A DNA stretch of 64,000 nt from Toxoplasma gondii ME49 (Eukaryota; Apicomplexa; Conoidasida; Eucoccidiorida; Sarcocystidae): positions 1,116,001-1,180,000 of the forward strand of contig NC_031471.1 of assembly GCF_000006565.2 (NCBI RefSeq). Reading direction: 5' to 3'. Within the stretch, counting starts at the first letter, position 1, and every line of letters begins with the position of its first letter. Positions 1 through 10,576 of this stretch are shown here, in pieces. The position numbers were made by a program, and so were the translations under genes. The notes under the pieces were generated by a model. It searched no databases. It saw nothing but the letters and a program-made list of their open reading frames with translations, and was not told the DNA's origin.

Positions 1-93
1 TGTCTCAAGGTGGGTATCGTGAAATGCCGTGAGTGAGGGGACTCGCAGAGAAACCGCCAAGAATGATGCTGATGTGGACAAAGTGTGACTCAC

Positions 94-2559
94 CTAAAAA
101 ACATAAATGTCTGAGTGTCGCCCCCGTGGCAATACTCGAGGCCAACAGCATGTCCGGGAGAGGCCCAGCCCATGTTGTCCAAACACATGCCTATCTTGTC
201 ATTTCTCAAAGGGCCTGCACAAGAGAAAACGAACGAGAGAGTCAAAGAGAGCAGCAAAATAGACAGCAGGTGACATTTACGAGTCCACGGGTGGGATGCG
301 GAAACCACAGGCAGAACATGTCTAGACAATTGCGGTGAAGGGCTTTATTCAAAGCAGAAAACGAAAACGACCGGTATAAGCAGACGGAAAGAAGTCAGCA
401 GTACAGGAATCACTTACAAGTTAGCATGCTCCAACATCGCCCGCGTCATACCTCACAGTTCTCTGGCTTCCATGCCAACATTGGAGACTAAAAGACGACG
501 AATAGTGTTTTTTTAGAAACGAGAACAGGGCAGACCCCCGCACACGCTCACACGTACGCCAATACGACTGCCCACATCATCTCCCTAATGAAAGCTATCT
601 TCCAAAACCTGATCGGAGGATGCCCTTCTCTAGCGTTGTATCCACATGAGAAACTCTACCACCTTGTTACGTATCTTCGTTTCCTGTTGCTTGGCAGCGA
701 GCCTCCAGCTGCGTAGACACCTACCAAGGTACGGGACGTCGTCGAGAGTGACGACATCTCCCTCGGGAAAGACGTTTTCCATGAACCAGCGGAAGCTTTT
801 ACATCCCTTCCTCTTTCTCCACTCTCTGCGTTTTTCAAGGCTCTCGGGCCGGTAGTTGACTCTGGGTTTCCCAATGACTCGCCAGGCGAGGTCGGCATAC
901 TCGTCCATCCACAGCATCGTCCGCATCTTGTTGATGGTGATGGAGTCGCCTGGACTGCTGTAGCCGGAGCCGCCTTTTCGAAAGATGTGGTAGACGCGAG
1001 AGCAAGGAGCGCACTCCAGGACGCCGCCGCACTGCCAGAGGCGGAAACTCAGTTCTAAGTTTTCTGTTCCCCAGAACTGGAAGTCTTCATCGTAGGCTCC
1101 GACGTCAAAGAAGAACGCCTTGTTCGCTGCAAAAAGACCCCCGGCCATCGCCGGCGACGTCTGAAAGTCGGTCGGAGACGGTTGGCGTTCCTCCGGCGGC
1201 AGTCGCGCGGTCTGGTGGCCCTCGTACGAGTGCTCCATCAGCTTCCAGAGAAACCCCAGCTTGCAGCCTATCCCGCCGGCGATGTGCTTGAAGGTTTCCG
1301 CGTCGATTCCATCGATCTGCGGCATCACCACGCGCCGGCCGTCTTCCTTGATCCGCAGCAGCAGCGGCTCCAGCCACTGAGGACTCACCTCGATGTGGCT
1401 GTCGAGGATAGCGAAGATCGGCGCGCGACTCGCGCGAATCCCCTTCATCCGTGCACCGACAATCCCTTTGCGCACCTCGTTGCGGATGAGCCGCACCTTC
1501 GCCGGAAGCAGCTTAAGGTACTCCACCAACTGTTGGTTGCCGTCTTCCCGGATGTACGGCAACGTGCTGCCATCGTCGACGAGAATCAGCTCCTCCAGAA
1601 TCTGCGGAGGAGTCCCGTTCAGAACGCTGTGGACGGACCGCATCAACGTCGAAAATGGCTCGTTGTAAAACACGATAATCACTGATGCCTTCGGCAGCGT
1701 CGAGAGGTCGTAGTGTAGCTGCCGACAGGACGCGTGCCGCGCGTCAGGCGCCGTGCGGTCCAGCTCCAGATGGTCAGACAGATACAGATTGAAGCCTCCC
1801 CCGCGAGCCAGTGCTTGGGGCATGCTCAGATCCTGAAAAGGACAGATATGTGAAACAGGAAAACGGAAAGCTGCAACGGCACAGTCTTCTCATGCAACTA
1901 CCATCACAAGAGCTAAAAGGCGCAAAAACCCATTCCCTTTTCGAGGGGACCTCCCCCCGCAATCATGACTCGAGTATGCAGCCGCGACACACTCAGTACC
2001 ATATGCTGACAAGTGTTTAAAGGTGAATGATTTTCCGAGCCAGGAAAATCAAACCCTGGCGCGCGCGGCCTTTCGTTTGCAGTTGTAAAGGTCCCTAAGC
2101 GTAGGCACTTGCGCACGCATGAGACATCCAAAAAGTGTCCCCCTCTCCGTCACTCAAACCTACTGTAGGAGGCGAGGGTGCCCGTGTGTAGCCCGGCTGG
2201 CCATCAGGTTTGATTCCGAGCCTCCCGTGAAGTCGGCCGGGGCCAGCTCCCTCAAGAACCTCAAGTGCGTGCACACGCGGCGGGAGCTGCGCCCCTCCGG
2301 ATTCTTCAAACGACGACACGCCTTCCTGCACATCTCTGGCGGCGCGCGGCGGTTGGCGAGAAGCATCGCTGTTGTTGTTGAGCGATGGTGACGAGAAATC
2401 TGAACCTTTGAAGTAATAATCAGAGAGAAACCCGACATTCACTGCCACCCAGCATATGCCGACCAAAAAAAGAATGATCTGGAGGGCCGCCCAGAGGCAA
2501 CTCGCCCACCACGGCGATGCGCGCGGGTGAGGCGCCGACGGAGGCGTCATAACCCTCAT
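94..2559 (-). CDS. Polypeptide N-acetylgalactosaminyltransferase (GT27), 3' part beyond window
   Basis: Transfers GalNAc from UDP-GalNAc to Ser/Thr of secretory proteins (mucin-type O-glycosylation) in the Golgi. Exon 1 (2559-2164) starts at the first true ATG. It encodes a cytoplasmic tail of about 16 residues and one hydrophobic anchor (about residues 17-40), the type II Golgi layout. Exon 2 (1832 to about 663) holds the catalytic domain: VDDGS (217-221), the metal-binding DSH (276-278), WGTEN (386-390) and HIFR (414-417). Exon 94-214 reads RNDKIGMCLDNMGW with a later CHGGD, the start of a ricin-type lectin domain; its donor at 93 shows that the gene continues past the left edge. The exon 1 donor (PPT|GTAGGT) joins in phase 0. 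The junction between the catalytic and lectin exons is unresolved: AAG|GTGGTA at 663 is in phase 0, whereas the lectin exon needs one carried base, so a weak donor nearby or a missed exon is possible. The family call is secure; which paralogue is not known. Confidence 0.9.
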
Positions 2560-5080
2560 TCTCAGCCGCTCCTGATTCGTTTTGAGTACCGAAACCAGAC
2601 GCGAAGGAACTTGCCGAAAACAACCGAAGCAGTGCTTGTACGGGAAGGGGGGGAAGCGACGGAACGTGGAGAACACAGAAACGAAGGATTCAAATGAGCA
2701 CCGCCGACCACGTGAGGTGCTTGTGCAGAAACGTGGAAGAGACAGGGGGAATGATGGCGATTTGTGTGACAGGACGTAACTGTCTTATGGCATTGGCAAA
2801 CGCAGTGAGGGACAACAGAGAATTGCACTGTTCGATCGACATTTCGCGAACAGAAACGAAAAACGGAAGGTTGAGAGAAAAGCAAAGCACGCAGACACAC
2901 AGGAAATGGAGATGTCGGGACGACGAACACGATGTACTTCCTCTAGTTGGTCTCTTGGTGATGCAGCTAGAAAAAGCGACTCTTGCCGGCAAACCGGCAG
3001 TTTCTCGCACTTGCTGACACTGAATCACGCATGATCAAGCATGCATAGATGTATGATCAGCGGATTTTGTGGCTCTTTCGCATAGTTACTAACAAGCATG
3101 TGCACACTGGATAGTTGTGTCTCACGCAGATGCCGCGCACACACGAGCAAAGCAATGCCGACCTGTCTAACAGGGGCGGATGTGCAGCAGTGTGGGCTCA
3201 GGCGTCTGTTGATGGCCAAAATAAGTACATTTGTCCTACCAGTGGAGAAAAACACGCATTTGACTTTTCGAGCAGAAGTGAGTCAAACTCACACTCGTTC
3301 GTTTTCCTCGAAGCGAGCCAGACTCGGTGCACGCAGCAGCATCCCGGAACACAGACGGGGTGACATACGAGAAGGGGCAAGGCACTGGTCTCGCAGAAAC
3401 AAAGCACCCCTGAAACGAAAAGCGTATAGCGACAGGAAGGGGAAGGAAACGAGAGCTGTAAGAATGGCAAATTGCCAGCGCAGGGGAGCGGCGGAGCCAG
3501 TTTACCTCCCTTGCACATGCACTCGCACACACAAAGGCTTTTTTCCCCAACAGCTCTCCAGCTGTGTCCTGCGGGTTCTCGTATAAAAATAAATAACCCC
3601 GGAAAACATGGCGGTTTTACAAATGTTGACTGGGTTTCGTTTCCTCTAGCACGCAGCTTTTCTCTCTGCTGTTCGCGCCCTAAGGCGCGCTTGAGGTCTT
3701 AAAGTTCTCGCTGTTTGATCGGCGGCGCATCTTTTCGTGAAGCCTCAAAAGTCTGTGCTGTCTTGCCGCGCACCGGCTTTCACACACACTGAAGAGGAGA
3801 AACAGATACACTTCAACCCTTTTGACTCGGTTTTACCAGAACAGCGATGCCCCCTTCTCCGCATTTTCAGTTAAAAAGGCACGCCGAAAGTGAAGGAGAA
3901 AGGCGGTCACTTGCGCCCTCGACTTTTCCCTTGCTTGCTGTGAGTCTCGGCTGCTCTCGGGCGAGTCTTTGCTCCTGTTGTCTTCCGCTGCTGGTCGCCC
4001 GTCTGTCTTTGTCGTTCTTGTGTCCTTTGGCGTCCGAGATTTGCCCTAGCTTGCCTTAGCCCAACTACCACGCAACACAAAAGCAAAGGAAACCTTTTTC
4101 GCGTGCCTCCTGCCAGCGCATGTTTGTCTCGCCCACACCGCTCTCGGGTCAAGGAGTGTCCTCACCCTTGCTTGCCCTACACTTGCATATACTTGTACGA
4201 AGATACATTGAAATTTGTGCACGTACGTACAGCTGTAACGAAATAAATGTTGCTATATGCATTTTCGCAATAAAAGGTCGCAGCCAGATCGCTGCTGTCA
4301 GTAGACGTGTGGATGATTTTTCCTTTTGAGGAGGCAGTTTCACCTGCCCAGTGTTTGTCAAAAAATCCCGTTTGTTTTGCTTCGAAAGCAAGGATCACGC
4401 ATCTGTGATCATGTTTCAGTCTTCATTCGGAGGCACCCAGCAAGCAGTGCACACTGTCGAAGAACAGCCGTGCCACTTTCGCGTTTTAGGAATGGATTCG
4501 AGTCGCCTTCGATGCGCAGGATATTCGCCGTAACGAACGATTGATTTCGGTCCGGCTTTGGTTCAAGTTTCGGAGTAACAAGGAGGCACTGCAGCGCATG
4601 CGTCGAGAGACGCGATTCTCTAGAGAAGGCCTCGGACTGGTGCCTGCAGAGCTTCACATGTTAGGCGACAGAGAAAACGATTTTAGAGGTGGAATTACCG
4701 TCGCCTGACATCCACCATGTCTGCCAATTGCTAGTTTGAAATGCGTGTGCACTCGTACGACTCCAAGCCTAAATATTTAGGATGTCGTTTCTCTTGCCAG
4801 TTCTCAACCAGAACGGGGTAATTTACACGTTTGGTACCTTCCGTAGACGCGGTAGCCGCTTCTTAGGTTCCCTCCCAGGAACTGGACCCCCTAAGTCCCC
4901 CTTAAACCGTGCCGGCTCCATTGGCAGCAGCGTAGCGAAGAGGTTACGCAGCATGATTCGATCTCTTCACTACGCACACGTTGATAAAGCTGTGCACGCG
5001 ATCGCACGCTCTTCAAGTGTAAGACTGCCTGCTTTCCCCTTCGAAGATTTTAACCGTATTTCCCTTCGTCGTGAGCCTTC
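2560..5080. other. Intergenic / 5' flank of GalNAc-T gene
   Basis: About 2.5 kb upstream of the minus-strand GalNAc-T start and ahead of the small plus-strand ORF at 5081. Frames are short and overlap each other on both strands. I see no domain, no strong exon flanked by good splice sites and no RNA gene. It presumably holds the GalNAc-T promoter and 5' UTR and the promoter of the small downstream ORF. Confidence 0.4.
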
Positions 5081-5365
5081 ATGTTGGACGGCGGCGTCTT
5101 GATTGGCTCGGTGCTGGGCCTGTGCTGCGGCGTCGTCCTGCTCGTTCTGATTTTGTTCACGTGCGTGGGGCGGATGGTCTGTGGCGTGTGTTTCTGTTGC
5201 CTGTGCTGGCCTTGCAGATGCTTGTGTGGAAACAAAGAGGACGCGTGTGTGTGTGAACCAATCGATCCGATTGCATGCTGCTGTCGAGGCAAACAGACCT
5301 CAGAGGCTGGAAGCAGCATCATGGACGAACCGGGGGTGGATCTTGAGCAGATGATTCAATCCTGA
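5081..5365 (+). CDS. Small cysteine-rich membrane protein, 94 aa, unknown function
   Basis: Single open frame from a true ATG to TGA. Residues about 5-30 form one strongly hydrophobic segment (GVLIGSVLGLCCGVVLLVLI and onward). A dense cysteine cluster follows (CGVCFCCLCWPCRCLCG, then CVCE and ACCCRG), and the acidic tail ends in MIQS. About 18 of 94 residues are Cys. A single membrane span followed by clustered Cys next to the membrane is the usual pattern of S-palmitoylated membrane proteins, but could also reflect metal binding. I do not recognise the family. It sits alone on the plus strand between two minus-strand genes, and no splice sites are needed. Composition supports coding, but a chance ORF cannot be excluded. 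Confidence 0.5.
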   Translation: MLDGGVLIGSVLGLCCGVVLLVLILFTCVGRMVCGVCFCCLCWPCRCLCGNKEDACVCEPIDPIACCCRGKQTSEAGSSIMDEPGVDLEQMIQS

Positions 5366-6418
5366 ATCTGCCTGCGGTTATCATCGATGCAGCAGTACAG
5401 TTATCGCCTCTTCTAAAAGCACAAATATCCGTGAATCTTCTCTATATGCAAGTGCTGGTATTCTAGACCCAATGCGTCAATCATTCTTCGGGACGGAGCC
5501 ATGTAGGACACGCCCGTGGCTCTGAATGCCTCTGTTTCTGCATTAAAAGCGCACGAGTTGGAGAGAGGGGACACGGCACCGGCGCGCTGCAGCCGGTGTC
5601 ATTCTTCTGTGTTGTTTTTCGGTTCCTATGTAGGCGCATGCATTCGAGAAAGTGGGGAAATTCGAAAGTGTCAGGTCGCCACCGGGTGGTGAAGTAGGCG
5701 TACATTGTGCAGTGCTGCCGCCACGCCTTCTGTCGGCGTAGGAAACTCGCTTTGTCTCGTCTGTCCGCTGTTGAGACGCCAACCTACGTTCTTTCAACAC
5801 CCCTGCTCGACAGCCTCTGACTCCTTCTGGACGATATATCAGACGCACTTGCCGCTGGTTCTAAGACGCGACTCTAGGACTATTCTCGCTCCCTGACATG
5901 GAGAGCGGCAGCAGTGTGAACTGGAAGAAAAGCAGCCCACAAAAGGCTTCACGAAAACACTAATACAGTAGCTCTTCTCTAAAGACGACGCGCCGAAATA
6001 TGTCGCGTGCATTACAAATTATGACCCGGAAGTCTCTGAGTCGCCTTGGAGAGAGGCCCGCAACTCGAATTTTGAGATTGCTACCGTCTGTTGCATTTGT
6101 CCGAAATAAAGAACATGGACAGCGTTGCCGCTCACCGTTTTCTCCTCTCAGAGTTCTGAGGCAGCCTCAGTCTCCACTGCTGCATCGTCTTGCCAGCCAC
6201 ACCGCTCACGAAAGAGCACTTGCAGAACATGTAAAGATCTACTATCAATATATATACACATATTTTATCTAGTTATAAATCTATACACTAGGTAGGAGTC
6301 TTATTTGCTGCAGTGTGGAAGTATCCAGATGCCCGCGTTGAAGACATACCAGTTTACGATTCGGTCTATGTGCTGGTGGGGTGGGCCACCCGTGGAGAGC
6401 AGTTCAGAAGTGTGATTC
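5366..6418. other. Intergenic, probable 3' UTR of the PLP-homeostasis gene
   Basis: About 1 kb between the small Cys-rich ORF (+) and the stop of the YggS-type gene (-). Only short overlapping frames are present. An AT-rich stretch of TATATACACATA type lies at about 6245-6290. It is likely the 3' UTRs of both neighbours; I see no other gene. Confidence 0.4.
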
Positions 6419-8394
6419 TCAGGAACGGCTTTTTGGCTGGAGTGGCCGAGACCCGAAGATTGCGGTGCCAATTCGCACCTCTGTGCTTCCGTGTATGATG
6501 GCTTCCGCCATGTCTCCACTCATTCCCATGCTCAGTTCGAACAGGTCATCTCTGTCGAACGCTGCATGCAGTGGCCTTGCTTCTTCCGCTTTGTTTCGTG
6601 TGTTCCTCGCTGCCTCCGACGTGTTGCTGGACTTCCTTTCACTGCGATCGTACGCTTCTCTCTCGCCCGCACTCTCTGAAAAAACACTCCCAAGACAGCA
6701 CGAGTTTAGGACAGGAGATAAAACCCGACAGAGGTAACGACGACAAAGAATGCCTGCTTGCGCTTAACCCTCGGTCTCTCGCAAGTCGCAAATCTCATTG
6801 ACTTCTATCGCCCTCACTCGAGTTGGCGCTGCGCGTTACGATTTCTAACCACTTTAAATAAACAGGACTTCCTTGTCAGCTACGACAGGACAGAAAGAAA
6901 AATGACAAGAGAGACGGCATACCATGTATCCCCAAAGACTCGAGACACACGGAACGGCTCTTTTCACACTCAAATCGCCACTCGAAACACGCCTCACCTG
7001 TGCGACTCATAAACACTTGTCGGACGTGGGGGAGTTTGAGCAGGTCCAGGCGCAGTGTTGCCATCTTTGCGAATGTCCCAGATGTTCGTTCCGGGTCGGG
7101 GTGGCTGGAGGAGAGTCAGAACAGCATCCCAACGAAGAACGCATCGATTTGCACGCATCTCGTTTACTTCCACGTCCCTGGCTATTTCCTGTTTCTTCCC
7201 CCGCACCGACTCCCCTCCACTGTATCCTCATCGAGTCGAGAAAAAGTCACATCCTACCCCCGCGAAAACACCACAGGGAAAGAGGTCGAATGAAACCCGG
7301 ACCGAGCGGGCGCGCGGCTAGACTGACGGACCGCAACGCTCCTAGCTCCCCTAGGAATCTCCAGGTCTTTTCTTTCTTCAGAAAGAGGCGCCGCCTATCC
7401 ACAGTGTGCTGCAAGGTTTCTCTTCCATCAACAGCTGCACCCCTTGCTGAGACGGGACCGAAAATAAGGAAGACGCCACAGCGGCTGAACTTGTCGGGTT
7501 TCGGGGGTTTCCTTTCGGGAGACAACATGTCTCGGGATTCCCCACTGAGGGTGAAACAAAATTGCTTTCCGTTTCTTCGAGCTCTCAAAGAAAGCCTTAC
7601 CCGATTGTCATCAGTCCAGAGAACCGAAGGTGCGGACAAGAATCGACGATGTACTCGACCAGCTCTCTGACTTCGCTGTCGCCGCACGGAGTCTCCGCTG
7701 AAAGCCGAACCAAATAGGCACGCCCAAGGAAACCACGAAGAAAACATGTGAGGAAGCGATATCCTATCAACACAGTGAAGATGGAACTGCCTTCTTTTCG
7801 AGTTCATAATTCTCTGCTGCACACCCGAGCGCGTGCACTGGAGACAAAACCGCTCCAGTTTTCCGTCTCTCGCCCCCTATAAGCTCGACTCCGGAGCAGC
7901 CGAGACGAGTGAAGGGAGAAACGACGATGCACCTGTTAGACTGGACGAATTGAAAGACAAGAGCACACGCTTCAAACCCCGAGGTCGTATGTAGTTCACA
8001 CACGATTCCCTGCCCTCCAAACTCGAACGCGGAACAGCCGAACTGTACATAAATCTTCTTCTCGTGCCTCTCAACCTCCACATCTGACAGGCAGAAAGTG
8101 AGTGTGTCTATAAGCTGAATGGATACTCCTCGGCATCATGCTTAGTCTTCCTTCTTTTCCTGGAACAGAGCAATGCCTGCCTCTCCCTTACTTTCACCTC
8201 GGTTGCCATCAACAGAGTGGAGTCTCACGCCGCTTTTGCTCGCTTCATCGGACGCGTTCACCTGAGAATACACGAGAGAATATATACATGTATATATACA
8301 AATATGTATACGTATACGTACACATGTGTATACATATGTATATATATATATGAAAACATATGTAAATGCGTATCTATATATATCTGCATGTGTA

Positions 8395-8435
<41 letters not shown>

Positions 8436-10576
8436 GTATACGTATGTTATACGAGAGGAAAGAGGTGTAGAGAACGGACTGTTGAATTCGAGTGGCGGGT
8501 GGTTTGCGCGCTAGCTGTCTCTCTCCTTACGCGTCGTTTTGACAGCCGAAAGAGACAAAGATACAGGAATTTCACGGGGCAAGCAAATGGTTGGACAGAG
8601 AGGGACATCGAGTTCGCTAGCCTCCGCCTTCACTGGACCCTATACCCTTGACCTAAACCGGCATCTTAAAGACGAGCAGGAGCGGGTGCATGTCGAGAAA
8701 AAAGACGGACATAATCGAGTCACAGATGGGCCAAGTGTACAGAAGGGTCGAACAAACGTTTCGGGAAAGGAAGGCCGTCAACAGTCTGAGATGTCGGGGA
8801 GCGAGTAGTCGGAAGACTCGCGGAAAGCCGAACCCTCTCAGTGTCAGAAAAGGAGATTTACGCAGTCGTACGCAGAGACGCACACACGGAAAACCATAGC
8901 TGTTCTACAGAGACACATCCCCACAGTGAATGCAGTCACGAAAATTGCAGTTTCTTCGGTAAGTCCACGAGGATCCGTAGCAAAAGATCCAGAAGGCAAC
9001 TCTAAACCATCAAGAAGGACAGTTGCAGAATTACACCGGCACAATCGGAGATCGATAGCCATTGCCAAGATGCCAGCAAAACTGATGGTTGTAAACAGGC
9101 AGCCAGAAGCAACAACAAAACGACGTAAGTAGATACAGCTGATCCTTAGAAACCAGTTTATACATATGTATATACATACATACGTGTACACATATAAATC
9201 TCCATATCGATATCGCTTGTTCTCTCCCTATCTACATGTATATTCAGATACAGAGAGGACAATGGGTCAGTGTCTGTGCACACAAAGATGAGGCGTATGG
9301 ACAGCTGGAGCCCCAGAACGGCTGAAGTCTCCAAAACGCCTTAGGAGTCCAGAATTGCTTCTCCAGACAAATTGCAATCCCCACCTGAACAAGGACTCTC
9401 AGGGGCGCGCCATTTCGCTGAGAGAGGACGGTGGCAACCGCGTCGTTGAGTGTTTTGGCCAGCTTCTTCGAATCGACAGTTTCTACGGCGTACAGTTGGG
9501 GGCAGCCCATGAGGAGCTGCTTGGCCTTGTTCGACTGTAGATGCCCTGCAGAGGAAGTGTACACGCTCCAGACGGTCCCGCGCATGCATCGGCAGAGCAC
9601 GCAACGGGAGACAACTTCTAGACGCTCGCGTCTTTGGTCGATGCCCTTCTTTCGCGTATCTCCTCTCGTCTTCTAGGTGTCTCGACAAGCAAACCAGCAG
9701 ATAGACGGCGCCTTCGCCTACGGTTTTGCGTGGATCTGCATGGCCTTTCTTTCCGTTCTCGACAACGAATATAGGAAGAGAGTTATTAAAAACCGCAAAA
9801 CACACGCATCACTTACCGATCATGTGCCACTTCAAGTCCAGATGGCAGAGCTGCGTCGCCTTCTCCACCAACTCTTGAACGTAGTTCTCGCCAAAGTGCC
9901 TCTGCCCGGCCAGCGCCGCGGCCGCGACGGCGCTCGCGGGCTGGTATTTGCTTACGGCCAGTAGCCGCACACAGCCCTCCGTCTCTCGCAGAGCTCCCTC
10001 ACAGGAAGACCAAGAGGGAAGAGAAGAACAGGCAGAGTCAGTTTTCGCGTCGTTGCCCTTGTCATTGACTGCGGAAGGCGCGACACTGCGGCGAACAGAG
10101 AGCGTGAGGATTTCCTCTCGCACCCTCTTCAGATTCTCTCGAATGAGCAAGTCGAGGGAAGAGGCGTCGAATGCCATCTCTTCTTCCTGGAGAGAGATGG
10201 AAAAGTCTCGCGGAAGAAAACTCAGGTCGCGCTTCGTTCTCGTTCCCCGCTTTTCCTCCCTTGCGGCGGAACTGCAGGCCGGCAGAGACCGGAGCGCCTC
10301 GTCCTGGCCAGAGGGTGGCCAAGAGGAAGCCCAGAAGAGAGAAGGAAACGGACAGGGCGAATGAAAGGAGGCGAAAGAACGATGACGGGAACAAGAGAAG
10401 AATGCGGGAGACGAACTGCAAGGAAAGCGCGACGAGAAGGATAATGAAGATTTAGAGGGCGGGGACGGCGAGGAGGGGGAGACAAAATACGGGCGGAAAG
10501 GGAAGGAAAAGGAAGAAACGAGGTTTCTATCTAGCGTACGAGGAAGAGTGGGACCGAAGGCGCGTTTAGAAAACAT
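6419..10576 (-). CDS. PLP homeostasis protein, YggS/PLPBP (PROSC) family
   Basis: Binds pyridoxal 5'-phosphate and buffers free PLP; the family has the alanine-racemase N-terminal barrel fold and no known catalysis. Six exons join in frame: 10576-9817, 9545-9385, 8261-8229, 7692-7601, 7104-6998 and 6561-6419 (1296 nt, 431 aa). Family landmarks in order are AVSKYQP with the PLP lysine (K210), [55 protein letters not shown] and VRIGTAIFG. Exon 3 is only 33 nt (11 codons). Exon 4 needs the acceptor GGAG|ACT at 7693 to hold frame, 5 nt past a better-looking TTTCAG. The conserved core begins near MAFDASS (ATG at 10177). The preceding 133 residues from the ATG at 10576 are rich in Ser, Phe, Pro and Arg and could be an organellar targeting extension; another ATG lies at 10774. 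The family is certain, the start is not. Confidence 0.9.
8270..8450. repeat. TA/TACA and (TC)n(TA)n microsatellite cluster in YggS-type intron 2
   Basis: Degenerate TATACA/TATATG units run from about 8277 to 8393. They are followed by a pure TC run (about 8397-8417) and a pure TA run (about 8417-8435). The cluster lies directly upstream, on the coding strand, of the 33-nt exon at 8229-8261. Spurious ORFs made of YIYIY residues arise from it. Confidence 0.9.
9155..9205. repeat. TATG/TACA microsatellite
   Basis: Tandem TATGTATA/CATACATA-type units in the same long intron (8262-9384) of the YggS-type gene. No coding signal. Confidence 0.75.

Noticed and set aside
1182..1685. 167-codon plus-strand frame inside the GalNAc-T gene
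   Set aside because: Exact antisense of the catalytic exon, whose minus-strand frame has clear family motifs; no independent evidence.
6924..7670. 248-codon plus-strand frame
   Set aside because: Antisense to two proven exons of the PLP-homeostasis gene; no domain and low-information composition.
7247..7822. 191-codon minus-strand frame
   Set aside because: Overlaps the true exon 7692-7601 in a different frame; the YggS-matching frame is another one with correct splice sites.
8217..8651. 144-codon frame with YIYIY-type runs
   Set aside because: Translation of TA/TACA microsatellites in an intron.
8270..9205. Repeated short units, checked as a possible CRISPR-like array
   Set aside because: Simple dinucleotide and tetranucleotide microsatellites with no spacers, in a eukaryotic intron.
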